The notes under the pieces were generated by a model. It ran no database searches, was not told the origin of the DNA, and saw only the letters and a list, made by a program, of their open reading frames with translations. Positions 5,770 through 11,865 of a stretch of 11,868 bases of DNA are shown here, piece by piece. Source of the stretch: an uncultured Eubacteriaceae bacterium. GTDB taxonomy: Bacteria > Bacillota > Clostridia > Lachnospirales > CAG-274. Each line of letters opens with the position of its first letter. Position 1 is the stretch's first letter. The position numbers were made by a program, and so were the translations under genes. The stretch covers positions 1 through 11,868 of the forward strand of contig CANOGI010000042.1 of assembly GCA_947565475.1 (NCBI GenBank), in the 5' to 3' direction.

Positions 5770-6028
5770 TAACGTGAGTTCGACAGAAATTTGTAATTAA
5801 TATAACCTTTTTCTATCAAAAAAAGGTTACAAACCTCCCAAAATGCTCTTTAATCATAAAAACCTTGAGGCTCTGCCTCAAACTCCGCAAACTGGTCAGT
5901 TGCTTTTTGCTCTGCCAAAAGTCAGTTTACGCCGCCCGCACTTCTTCGCGGCGCCTATTGAAAAAAGTTTGGCAAAAGCTTCTAAGCAAAACTACATTTT
6001 GCTGTTATTTTTCATCGAACTCACGTTA
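5770..6028. mobile_element. MITE-like element with TA-flanked terminal inverted repeats
   Basis: The perfect inverted pair TAACGTGAGTTCGA (5770-5783) and TCGAACTCACGTTA (6015-6028) bounds 259 bp of non-coding DNA. Both ends include TA, as expected if the element inserts at TA. The interior is a chain of hairpins: TAACCTTTTT / AAAAAGGTTA near 5800-5828, TTGAGGC / GCCTCAA near 5865-5881, an imperfect CTTTTTGC / GCCAAAAG pair sharing the TCT loop, CGCCGC / GCGGCG near 5930-5954, and AGCAAAA / TTTTGCT near 5985-6004. A possible 71-codon frame on the plus strand has no family resemblance and is not called. There is no transposase, so a non-autonomous element is the best guess. The same left end recurs at 11852. 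Confidence 0.55.
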
Positions 6029-6081
6029 AAACATTTTTTTATTATAAAATGGCTGTAATTATATAGTTATAGAAAGGGCAG

Positions 6082-7437
6082 CTATTTTATTAAATCATAT
6101 ACCCTTTTTACAATTACGCATACTTCCGCCCTCGTAATAGGCTCCACGGGATTAAGTCTTTTTTTGTCGTTTCCCTGCACTATCCCCATACCGATTAAAT
6201 CGGCCATATATTCTCTGGCATAAGGAGAAACAAAATCCCCGTCAACAAAGTTATCTAAAAGACTTACATCACTTTTTTTAAGTTTTCCGGCTTTTTCCAA
6301 AATTCTGGCGAGAATTGTGATTACTTCCTGTCTTGTGATATTAGCTTTCGGCTTAAATTCCTCTCCGCTCATTCCGCTCACAAGGCCATATCTTGTCACT
6401 ACGCCAACAGCCTCAGCGTAATAAGCCTTATTGTCCACATCGCTGTACACGTCTAATTTAGGCTCGCCCTCTATTCCGGTAAAACGTTTCACAATAACCA
6501 TAAAATCGGCCCTTGTTGTAAATTCCGTTGGCTTAAATGTTCTCCAGCCAATACCTTTGACAATCCCAAGGGAAGATAAAGTGTTTACGGCGTCTTTCGC
6601 CCATGGGTGATTAGCCATATCCCTGAACTCAACAGGAGATGACATAGCTGTAGGCACATTAAGCTTAAAATCAGGATAAACCTCGTCTTTTTTTGATTTA
6701 TCGCTCCCATTTTTATCATCTGAACCGTTCTCTTCCTCATCAATCGCTATATTTCTCAAATTTGAGAGCTTTCCGCTTTTTTCCGCCGTACTCCCGTTTT
6801 TTAAGTCGTTTCCCCCTGAATTCCCGTTTCCAGCCGTTACAATTAAACTTTTAACGTAAACAGGAATTTTGACGTCCTCCGAATTAGATAAAATAAAATT
6901 GTTAAAACCGCTTAAATCAATCATAGACTGACCGTCGCCCACAACTTTAAAATCAACCGTAAACAAAAGACCGTCGCCGGATGTCTTAGCGAGTTTTCCC
7001 GAACCGCTCATACAAAAACCGGTAAAATAGAAATCGTTTTCTTTTTTGCTTTTCACGGCGTTTTTAATATCCGTATTCTTGATAGCCTTATTTTTAACTT
7101 TGGAATTATAGGAATATTCCACCTGACACTCTTCTGATGAGGCGGAAACGGGCTCTATAACTGTTCCGTCATACTCCACTTTAAACCCATAAGATGAGAA
7201 ACCAGGATTGTTTGAAATCTCAAAATCAACAGAAAAAGTCTCGCCGACTTTAAAACTATCCTTCTCGGATTTAACGGTAATTTGGGTACTTCCCTCGGAA
7301 ACCGCCGAAACAATCTCCTTATTGTAATTTTTATCATATAAAACAGTGCTTCCCGTTTCGGCGAAAATATTTAATGATGGTGATAAAACAAAAATACCCG
7401 CCAAAAACATAGAAAAACTTTTTTTAATACCGGGCAT
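6082..7437 (-). CDS. Secreted SLH-domain protein with cohesin-like domain
   Basis: A 451-residue surface protein. Residues 1-26 form a signal peptide (KK, hydrophobic core, likely cleavage after NIFA). Residues about 52-201 resemble a cohesin-type beta-sandwich: a VGETFSVDFEI strand, NNPGFSSYGFKVEYD and a final GLLFTVDFKVVG. A polar, charged linker (about 205-255) leads to three S-layer-homology repeats at about 271-323, 331-383 and 396-449, with the TRADF, TRQE and TRAE motifs typical of SLH binding to pyruvylated wall polymer. The expected role is a cell-wall-anchored protein that may dock or display another protein; no partner dockerin is visible, so the binding role is inference. AAGGAGGG lies a few bases before the ATG. 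It is the downstream paralogue of the gene at 7519-8955. Confidence 0.88.
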   Translation of the reverse strand: MPGIKKSFSMFLAGIFVLSPSLNIFAETGSTVLYDKNYNKEIVSAVSEGSTQITVKSEKDSFKVGETFSVDFEISNNPGFSSYGFKVEYDGTVIEPVSASSEECQVEYSYNSKVKNKAIKNTDIKNAVKSKKENDFYFTGFCMSGSGKLAKTSGDGLLFTVDFKVVGDGQSMIDLSGFNNFILSNSEDVKIPVYVKSLIVTAGNGNSGGNDLKNGSTAEKSGKLSNLRNIAIDEEENGSDDKNGSDKSKKDEVYPDFKLNVPTAMSSPVEFRDMANHPWAKDAVNTLSSLGIVKGIGWRTFKPTEFTTRADFMVIVKRFTGIEGEPKLDVYSDVDNKAYYAEAVGVVTRYGLVSGMSGEEFKPKANITRQEVITILARILEKAGKLKKSDVSLLDNFVDGDFVSPYAREYMADLIGMGIVQGNDKKRLNPVEPITRAEVCVIVKRVYDLIK

Positions 7438-7467
7438 ATTTAACCCTCCTTATAAAATTTTCAATCC

Positions 7468-7506
7468 AAAAACCTTATCCCAATAAAACAAAGCCTCAAG
7501 GTTTTT
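7468..7506. repeat. Inverted repeat between the two SLH genes
   Basis: AAAAACCTT (7468-7476) and AAGGTTTTT (7498-7506) form a perfect nine-base stem with a 21-base loop in the spacer. On the minus strand it could act as a weak attenuator or processing site between the genes. Part of it (7492-7508) is a 17-base inverted match to 5856-5872 inside the MITE-like element. Confidence 0.45.
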
Positions 7507-7518
7507 ATAAATCCGCCA

Positions 7519-8955
7519 TTATTTCAGAACATCATAAATTTTGTCAATAACAACCGCCATCTCAGCTCGGTTAATAAATCCTTTTGGATTAAGGTTTCTA
7601 TTGTTATCGCCGTTTAAAATTCCCATTCCGACTAAATCCGCCATAGGGGAAAGAGCGTAATTTGAAACAGACGCCTTATCATTAAAATTGTTTAATACAG
7701 ACACGTCCGATTTTTTAAGCTTGCCCGCTTTATCAAGAACTCTTGAAAGTATAACCATAGCGTCTTGTCTTGTAATATTGCTTTTGGGCATAAACATACC
7801 ATTAGCCCCTTGAACAATTCCAAATTTGTTCGCGAGAGAAACAGCCTTTGAATAATAAGATGAGCCGTCAACATCAGAGAAAACATTATCGGCGCTTCCT
7901 TCAAGACCTAAAAGTCTTGAGATAACAACAACAAAATCCGCTCTGTAAGTATAAGATTTAGGGCTGAACCTTACAGCGTCAACACCGTTGATAATACCCA
8001 AAGAAGATAATTTAATAATTGAATCCTTAGCCCATGAGACAGAGGCAAGATCCCCAAATTCTTTGGAAGCCGACATATTCCTTGGAATATTTATAATAAA
8101 ATCATTTTCCGATTCCTCTTTAGAAGTATCAGTCTGAGTATTTTCAGAGGCGTTTTCCCCTTTGTTCTCATTTTCATTGCCTGAACTCTTTGAGTTATCA
8201 TCATCCTGTTTTTTATCATTTGAGTTATCATTTTTATTATTCAAATTATCGTCAGATACGCTGTTTTCATTGTTTAAATTATCTTTATCATCGTCGCCAT
8301 TATTCTCAGCTTCGCCTGAAGAGTCTTTATTTCCTCCGCTTACACTAACCTCCGAGTTTTTAACGTAAACGTCAAAATGCTCTACATCCTCGTTAGAAAA
8401 AATAATATTTTCTGAATCGGAATAATTTATAGGGGAGTTTCCCTCTCCCACAGCCTTAAAATTAACTCTGAAAAGAATTCCGTTTTCTTTTGTTTCTAAA
8501 ATTTTACTGCCTTTTAAAAGAATATTGCCTCTAAAAAGTTTTCCGCTTGAAGCGCCAATGTCAATTCCTCTATTAACCTGGTCAGCCAAAACAGCCGGAA
8601 TCCCCCCATTATAAGTAACCTGACTTACAGAATCCATCTCGTCCACATCACCCTTAACGGGAACAATAACAGAAGGGTCGTAATTTATAGTAAACCCATA
8701 GGCGGCGAAACCTGGGTTATTTTCTAAAATAATGTCAACATAAAAGTTATCCCCAACAGACAGAGAGTCTTTTGATGGAACAACCGAAACAACAGTAGCT
8801 CCGTCAGGAACAGAATTAACAGTTGAAGCCTTGGTATTTTTATCGTAATAAACAATATCCGTTTCCCCCGCGAAAACATTTGCACACCCAAAATAAGAGC
8901 AAGTCACACAAAGAGATACCGCCGCGGCGAAAAATTTTTTAAAATTAAGCCTCAT
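7519..8955 (-). CDS. Secreted SLH-domain protein with cohesin-like domain (paralogue)
   Basis: A 478-residue protein with the same layout as the gene at 6082-7437. A signal peptide spans residues 1-29 (cleavage probably after NVFA; YFGC within it is not a proper lipobox). A cohesin-like domain lies at about 54-205 (VGDNFYVDIILENNPGFAAY, then NYDPSVI). A low-complexity linker rich in Asn, Asp, Glu, Ser and Lys covers about 206-285. Three SLH repeats follow at about 300-350, 359-411 and 422-476 with the YRADF, TRQD and NRAE motifs. The linker is much longer than in the paralogue, suggesting a different reach from the wall. The start at ATG 8955 is set by AAGGAGG at 8964-8970; an upstream extension lacks a site. 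It begins just after the terminator-like hairpin beyond rplA, leaving no room for a promoter between them. Confidence 0.88.
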   Translation of the reverse strand: MRLNFKKFFAAAVSLCVTCSYFGCANVFAGETDIVYYDKNTKASTVNSVPDGATVVSVVPSKDSLSVGDNFYVDIILENNPGFAAYGFTINYDPSVIVPVKGDVDEMDSVSQVTYNGGIPAVLADQVNRGIDIGASSGKLFRGNILLKGSKILETKENGILFRVNFKAVGEGNSPINYSDSENIIFSNEDVEHFDVYVKNSEVSVSGGNKDSSGEAENNGDDDKDNLNNENSVSDDNLNNKNDNSNDKKQDDDNSKSSGNENENKGENASENTQTDTSKEESENDFIINIPRNMSASKEFGDLASVSWAKDSIIKLSSLGIINGVDAVRFSPKSYTYRADFVVVISRLLGLEGSADNVFSDVDGSSYYSKAVSLANKFGIVQGANGMFMPKSNITRQDAMVILSRVLDKAGKLKKSDVSVLNNFNDKASVSNYALSPMADLVGMGILNGDNNRNLNPKGFINRAEMAVVIDKIYDVLK

Positions 8956-8963
8956 AAATTTTA

Positions 8964-8970
8964 CCTCCTT
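8964..8970 (-). promoter_or_regulatory. Ribosome binding site deciding the start at 8955
   Basis: AAGGAGG on the minus strand, eight bases before the ATG. It fixes the start 16 codons inside the longest open frame and gives a normal signal peptide at the N-terminus. Confidence 0.85.
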
Positions 8971-9008
8971 AATTTTTAAAAGGCCGTTGCAAAAAATACG
9001 CAACAGCC
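8971..9008 (-). terminator. Terminator or leader hairpin between rplA and the SLH gene
   Basis: On the minus strand GGCTGTTGC / GCAACGGCC pair over nine bases with one U-G wobble (9000-9008 / 8982-8990), followed by TTTTAAAAATT. This would end the rplA transcript. The downstream ATG is only 27 bases away, so the SLH genes either depend on read-through or start from a promoter upstream of the hairpin. A TATAAT-like box on the minus strand (9016-9021) just after the rplA stop is a possible -10, but its -35 is poor. Confidence 0.65.
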
Positions 9009-9026
9009 TATGAAAATTATAAAAAA

Positions 9027-9722
9027 TTACTCACTGATTTTAGCTTGGTTTACCTTAACGCCAGGGCCCATAGTCGTCGCCAAAACGACACTTTTTATAT
9101 ACTGACCCTTTGTCGCTGAAGGTTTAGCTTTTATAATAGCGCTCATAAGAGTTTGGAAGTTTTCGGATAATTTCTCAGCTCCAAAAGAAACTTTACCAAC
9201 CGGAACGTGAATAATATTTGTCTTATCAAGACGATACTCAATTTTACCAGCCTTAATTTCAGAAACAGCCTTGGAAACATCCATAGTAACAGTGCCCGCC
9301 TTAGGGTTGGGCATAAGACCTTTAGGTCCCAAAACACGGCCAAGACGACCTACAAGACCCATCATATCGGGAGTAGCGACAATAATATCAAAATCAAACC
9401 AGTTCTCGCCCTGGATTTTAGCGACCATATCCTCAGCGCCGACAAAATCAGCGCCCGCTTTTTCAGCCTCAGCGGCTTTGTCGCCTTTAGCGAAAACAAG
9501 AATACGAACAGTTTTTCCTGTACCGTGAGGAAGAACAACAGCTCCTCTTACTTGCTGATCGGCGTGTCTTGAGTCAACGCCTAAACGAATATGCGCCTCC
9601 ACGGTCTCGTCAAACTTAGCGACACTTGTTTTTGTTATAAGCTCAACAGCCTCTTCCGTGTCATATAAAACGGATTTGTCAACGAGCTTTTCTTTTTCGA
9701 GATATTTCTTTCCTCTTTTCAA
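9027..9722 (-). CDS. rplA: 50S ribosomal protein L1
   Basis: L1 binds 23S rRNA at the mobile L1 stalk near the E site and in many bacteria represses its own operon by binding a look-alike site in the mRNA. The protein is 231 residues, a normal length, and matches L1 throughout: the N-terminal KRGKKYLE, HIRLGVDSRHADQQVRGAV, LPHGTGK, RLGRVLGPKGLMPNPKAGTV in the domain II hinge region, and the C-terminal TTMGPGVKV. The start codon is TTG at 9722, fixed by a perfect AAGGAGG seven bases upstream; no ATG or GTG alternative is near. It lies 182 bases after rplK, with its own L1-type leader hairpin in between. The usual downstream rplJ and rplL are absent. Confidence 0.98.
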   Translation of the reverse strand: MKRGKKYLEKEKLVDKSVLYDTEEAVELITKTSVAKFDETVEAHIRLGVDSRHADQQVRGAVVLPHGTGKTVRILVFAKGDKAAEAEKAGADFVGAEDMVAKIQGENWFDFDIIVATPDMMGLVGRLGRVLGPKGLMPNPKAGTVTMDVSKAVSEIKAGKIEYRLDKTNIIHVPVGKVSFGAEKLSENFQTLMSAIIKAKPSATKGQYIKSVVLATTMGPGVKVNQAKISE

Positions 9723-9729
9723 AGTATTT

Positions 9730-9736
9730 CCTCCTT
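9730..9736 (-). promoter_or_regulatory. Ribosome binding site for the TTG start of rplA
   Basis: AAGGAGG on the minus strand, seven bases before TTG at 9722. It follows the leader hairpin by two bases, so L1 bound to that hairpin could block it. Confidence 0.85.
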
Positions 9737-9738
9737 AT

Positions 9739-9768
9739 GTGGTAATATCGGGAGATGTTCCCTCCCAC
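9739..9768 (-). promoter_or_regulatory. Putative L1-binding leader hairpin before rplA
   Basis: On the minus strand the leader reads GTGGGAGGG, a short loop, then TCTCCCGATATTACCAC. It would form an outer GUGG/CCAC stem and an inner GGGA/UCCC stem separated by a one-sided internal loop. GUGGGAGG and UACCAC are the two sides of the L1 site in 23S rRNA helix 76, so this is a mimic of the rRNA target. It ends two bases before the ribosome binding site. The rest of the spacer (9769-9904) is AT-rich and shows no other clear signal. Confidence 0.75.
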
Positions 9769-9904
9769 TTTCCACGTGTTATTATGACTAAAACACCTCA
9801 AAAATTAAATACAAAAATATAACCTCTCTTCTTGATTTTATTTCTGTATAATATTTTGTAGGTAATATTTTTCTAAAAACACGCTTATAAAATATTCGTC
9901 AATT

Positions 9905-10330
9905 TTATTCCTCAACAACGATACCCATACTTCTCGCTGTTCCTTTAATCATGCTTACAGCGGCGTCCAAAGTGGCGGCTGTTAAATCCGGCATTTTCTG
10001 CTCAGCGATTTTCTTAACCTCGTCAATAGAGATTGTAGCGACTTTGGTTTTGTTAGGCACGCCTGAACCGGACTCAATTTTGCAGGCCTTTTTCAAAAGA
10101 ACGGCGGCTGGCGGAGTTTTTGTGACAAATGTAAAACTCTTGTCCTGATAAACCGTAATAACAACAGGGATAACAAGACCAGCGTCCTTAGACGTTCTCT
10201 CATTAAACTCCTTGCAGAATCCCATAATATTCACACCGTGCTGACCTAAAGCCGGACCAACCGGAGGAGCGGGACTTGCCTTTCCTGCCGCGATCTGTAA
10301 TTTAATATAACCGGTAATTTTCTTTGCCAT
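9905..10330 (-). CDS. rplK: 50S ribosomal protein L11
   Basis: L11 forms the GTPase-associated centre with 23S rRNA and is the target region of thiopeptide antibiotics. At 141 residues it is full length. The N-terminal domain carries PAPPVGPALGQHGVNIMGF at about 20-38, with the conserved proline pair of the thiostrepton region. The rRNA-binding C-terminal domain runs from about 70, with KTPPAAVLLKKA, KIAEQKMPDL and the terminal GTARSMGIVVEE. The ATG has AGGAGGTG upstream. It follows nusG after 60 bases that hold the first L1-type hairpin, in the classical order secE-nusG-rplK-rplA. Confidence 0.98.
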   Translation of the reverse strand: MAKKITGYIKLQIAAGKASPAPPVGPALGQHGVNIMGFCKEFNERTSKDAGLVIPVVITVYQDKSFTFVTKTPPAAVLLKKACKIESGSGVPNKTKVATISIDEVKKIAEQKMPDLTAATLDAAVSMIKGTARSMGIVVEE

Positions 10331-10354
10331 TTAAAGGCACCTCCTAAATAAAAT

Positions 10355-10383
10355 GTGGTAATTAGCGGGATTTTCCCTCCCAC
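10355..10383 (-). promoter_or_regulatory. Putative L1-binding leader hairpin before rplK
   Basis: On the minus strand GTGGGAGGG and TCCCGCTAATTACCAC enclose a loop of about four bases. It has the same design as the hairpin before rplA: outer GUGG/CCAC, inner GGGA/UCCC, and an unpaired strand on the 3' side, as in the L1 site of 23S rRNA. It fills the nusG-rplK spacer and ends shortly before the rplK ribosome binding site, the position where L1 feedback control of this operon is known in other bacteria. Confidence 0.8.
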
Positions 10384-10390
10384 GGCGAAA

Positions 10391-10918
10391 TTACGCCAAA
10401 AGACGAACCTGAGTAAAATCAAGCTCAACAGGGGTCTCACGCCCAAAAATAGAGAGCATGACAACAATGGTTCGCTTATTAATGTTTACTTCCTTGACAA
10501 TACCTGTAGACTCGGCGAAAGGTCCGGAAATAACCGAAACCGTATCCCCCTCGCTAATATCAATAGTCTGGACATAAGACTCTATGCCCATATCATATAC
10601 CTCGTCGTCCGTCAGAGGAACAGGCTTAGAGCCGGGCCCGACAAAACTTGTCACGCCTCTGGTGTTTCTTACGACATACCATGTGTCGTCGTCCATAATC
10701 ATTTTAAGTAACACGTAGCCGGGAAAAACTTTACGTTGAACAACCTTTTTCTTTCCGTCTTTGATTTCGACCTCATCCTCAAGAGGAACGATAACCTCTA
10801 AAATTCTGTCATGCATATTTCTGTTATCAACAAGCTTTTCAATATTTGCTTTAACTTTGTTTTCATAGCCGGAATAAGTATGAACAACATACCACTTTGC
10901 GTTTTCCTGCTCAGACAT
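10391..10918 (-). CDS. nusG: Transcription termination/antitermination factor NusG
   Basis: NusG binds the clamp of RNA polymerase and affects pausing, termination and coupling to translation. The 175-residue protein has the NGN domain at about 8-115 with WYVVHTYSGYE at 9-19 and KVFPGYVL at 63-70, then the KOW domain at about 122-172, with EGDTVSVISGPF and the end VELDFTQVRLL. The ATG at 10918 is chosen because GTGAGG lies nine bases upstream; a longer frame beginning at a TTG (10948) has no site. It lies 114 bases after secE, in a spacer that can form two alternative hairpins. Confidence 0.98.
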   Translation of the reverse strand: MSEQENAKWYVVHTYSGYENKVKANIEKLVDNRNMHDRILEVIVPLEDEVEIKDGKKKVVQRKVFPGYVLLKMIMDDDTWYVVRNTRGVTSFVGPGSKPVPLTDDEVYDMGIESYVQTIDISEGDTVSVISGPFAESTGIVKEVNINKRTIVVMLSIFGRETPVELDFTQVRLLA

Positions 10919-10927
10919 ATAACCAAA

Positions 10928-10931
10928 CCTC
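10928..10931 (-). promoter_or_regulatory. Ribosome binding site deciding the nusG start
   Basis: GAGG within GTGAGG on the minus strand, nine bases before the ATG at 10918. It follows the possible attenuator hairpin at 10950-10971 by about 18 bases. Confidence 0.65.
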
Positions 10932-10949
10932 ACAATCAATATAATCAAA

Positions 10950-11018
10950 GGCGTTAGATACGGAAAACGCCGGTTTTAACTAATCTTAAAAAGAACAGCT
11001 AAAAGATTAGAACGGCGT
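10950..11018 (-). promoter_or_regulatory. Possible attenuator (alternative hairpins) in nusG leader
   Basis: Minus-strand RNA of the secE-nusG spacer can fold in two ways. In the first, ACGCCG (11013-11018) pairs with CGGCGT (10967-10972), enclosing a perfect eight-base stem CTAATCTT / AAGATTAG (11003-11010 / 10980-10987). In the second, GGCGTT (10966-10971) pairs with AACGCC (10950-10955) around a ten-base loop and is followed by TTTGATTATATT. The two share bases 10967-10971 and exclude each other. The T-run is weak, so the second form may be a pause or a translation-control hairpin rather than a terminator. Confidence 0.45.
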
Positions 11019-11032
11019 AATTTCCAGAATAA

Positions 11033-11332
11033 TCACAAAAGCGCGTTGAAACCATATTGTAAAACTTTATCCATGGCGTAAATCATTACGCCGACAGCCA
11101 AAGATATAACAATTACAACAACTGTTTCCTTAAAAAGCTCCTGACGTGACGGCCATTTAATTTTTTTAAACTCGGCTTTGTGTCTGTCAAAAAAGCCGGG
11201 GCCTTTCTTCTCGGCTTTGTTTTTCTTTTTATTGTCCTTAGAAGCTGACGCTTCGTCTTTTGAGACAACCTTCTTGCTTTCGCTCTCGTTGTTCTCGCTC
11301 TCGTTGCTTCCGTTTGAAGTGTTTTCTTCCAT
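11033..11332 (-). CDS. secE: Preprotein translocase subunit SecE
   Basis: SecE is the small membrane clamp of the SecYEG protein export channel. With the ATG at 11332 it has 99 residues. An acidic and lysine-rich, low-complexity N-terminal tail (1-45) leads to the conserved amphipathic segment EFKKIKWPSRQEL at 54-66 and one membrane helix at about 70-90. This is the short one-helix form found in Gram-positive bacteria. A GTG at 11371 would add 13 residues but has no ribosome binding site, whereas AAAGGGG lies about eleven bases before the chosen ATG. The long acidic tail is more extended than in many SecE proteins. Confidence 0.95.
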   Translation of the reverse strand: MEENTSNGSNESENNESESKKVVSKDEASASKDNKKKNKAEKKGPGFFDRHKAEFKKIKWPSRQELFKETVVVIVISLAVGVMIYAMDKVLQYGFNALL

Positions 11333-11462
11333 GCTTAAACTTACCCCTTTCACAAAGAATTGTAAAAACACTGATTTGACGCCGTCGAAAATTTTTCAAA
11401 TAGAAAAGCCCTTTTTTCTCCGCTTTCCCGAAAAATCCATTTCCGCCCTTTCATCGGCGTTT

Positions 11463-11612
11463 TTATTTTGTTTCTCTGTGCAATGTGTGTTTATTGCAGA
11501 ACTTGCAATACTTCTTTGTTTCCATTCTGTCGGGATGTACTTTTTTATCTTTCATAGTATTATAATTTCTTTGCTTGCAATCAGTACACGCCAAAGTAAT
11601 TTTAGTCCTCAA
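11463..11612 (-). CDS. rpmG: 50S ribosomal protein L33 (zinc-binding form)
   Basis: A 49-residue protein beginning MRTKITLACTDCKQRNY and ending TLHRETK, a complete L33. It carries two CXXC pairs, CTDC at 9-12 and CKFC at 36-39, the zinc-binding version of the protein; many Firmicutes also encode a cysteine-free form used under zinc shortage. The start is TTG at 11612, with GAGGTGG five bases upstream (11618-11624); no ATG is available at the right place. It is the first gene after the promoter at 11682-11710 and heads the rpmG-secE-nusG-rplK-rplA order, as in Bacillus and Clostridium. The 130-base gap to secE holds no tRNA gene. Confidence 0.93.
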   Translation of the reverse strand: MRTKITLACTDCKQRNYNTMKDKKVHPDRMETKKYCKFCNKHTLHRETK

Positions 11613-11617
11613 AACTT

Positions 11618-11624
11618 CCACCTC
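11618..11624 (-). promoter_or_regulatory. Ribosome binding site for the TTG start of rpmG
   Basis: GAGGTGG on the minus strand, five bases before TTG at 11612. It makes the TTG start of this short gene credible. Confidence 0.75.
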
Positions 11625-11681
11625 TTTTGCATAATCTCATAATTTTTAACACATAAAAAAAAGACGTTATTCGCCTTTATC

Positions 11682-11710
11682 ATAGTATCATATATAAAAC
11701 GCCTTGTCAA
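11682..11710 (-). promoter_or_regulatory. Sigma-A-type promoter for rpmG-secE-nusG operon
   Basis: On the minus strand, a perfect TTGACA (11705-11710) and TACTAT (11682-11687) are separated by exactly 17 bases, about 70 bases before the rpmG start. It lies downstream of the terminator at 11787-11843, so it begins a new transcription unit. Confidence 0.88.
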
Positions 11711-11786
11711 CATTTTTTTATAATGTAATATTATTGTAACAAATAAAAAACTCTGTTCTCCGCAAAAAATAAGGTAGGGTGAGGAT

Positions 11787-11843
11787 AAAAAACAAAAAAT
11801 AGACCTCTTCTGAAACTTTACAGCGGTTTTGAAAGAGGCCTAT
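11787..11843 (-). terminator. Rho-independent terminator of an upstream gene
   Basis: On the minus strand ATAGGCCTCTT and AAGAGGTCTAT pair over eleven bases with one G-U wobble. They are followed by six T, a G and six more T. It must end a minus-strand transcript whose gene lies beyond the right edge of the window. Confidence 0.85.
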
Positions 11844-11851
11844 AGTTATAT

Positions 11852-11865
11852 TAACGTGAGTTCGA
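11852..11865 (+). repeat. Second copy of the TAACGTGAGTTCGA terminal repeat
   Basis: This 14-mer is identical to the left end of the element at 5770, and two further bases (CA) also match. It is in the same orientation, so a second element may begin here and continue outside the window. It lies just beyond the terminator at 11787-11843, in the 3' region of the upstream gene. Confidence 0.55.

Noticed and set aside
5843..6058. Plus-strand frame of 71 codons within the hairpin-rich region
   Set aside because: No family resemblance; the DNA is better explained as a chain of hairpins bounded by inverted repeats, and no ribosome binding site was evident.
6052..6095. Terminator right after the SLH gene (GGCTG/CAGCT arms)
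   Set aside because: The arm pairs poorly on the minus strand (an A-C mismatch), overlaps the coding end, and has no clear T-run in the right place.
8162..8368. Plus-strand frame rich in Ser, Leu and Phe opposite the SLH protein linker
   Set aside because: It is the shadow of the low-complexity Asn/Asp/Ser linker of the minus-strand gene.
8878..8895. Lipoprotein signal in the SLH protein at 7519-8955 (YFGC)
   Set aside because: The lipobox needs a small or Leu residue pattern not met by YFG; cleavage after NVFA by signal peptidase I fits better.
9840..9904. Internal promoter for rplA in the rplK-rplA gap (a TATTAT box with a TTTAGA-like -35)
   Set aside because: Both boxes are weak and the region is AT-rich enough to give such matches by chance.
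11178..11642. Plus-strand frame of 154 codons across secE and rpmG
   Set aside because: It is antisense to two well-identified genes and reflects their composition.
11668..11680. ATTCGCCTTT near the rpmG promoter matches the repeat family core
   Set aside because: Only about ten bases match and none of the hairpin framework surrounds it; probably chance.
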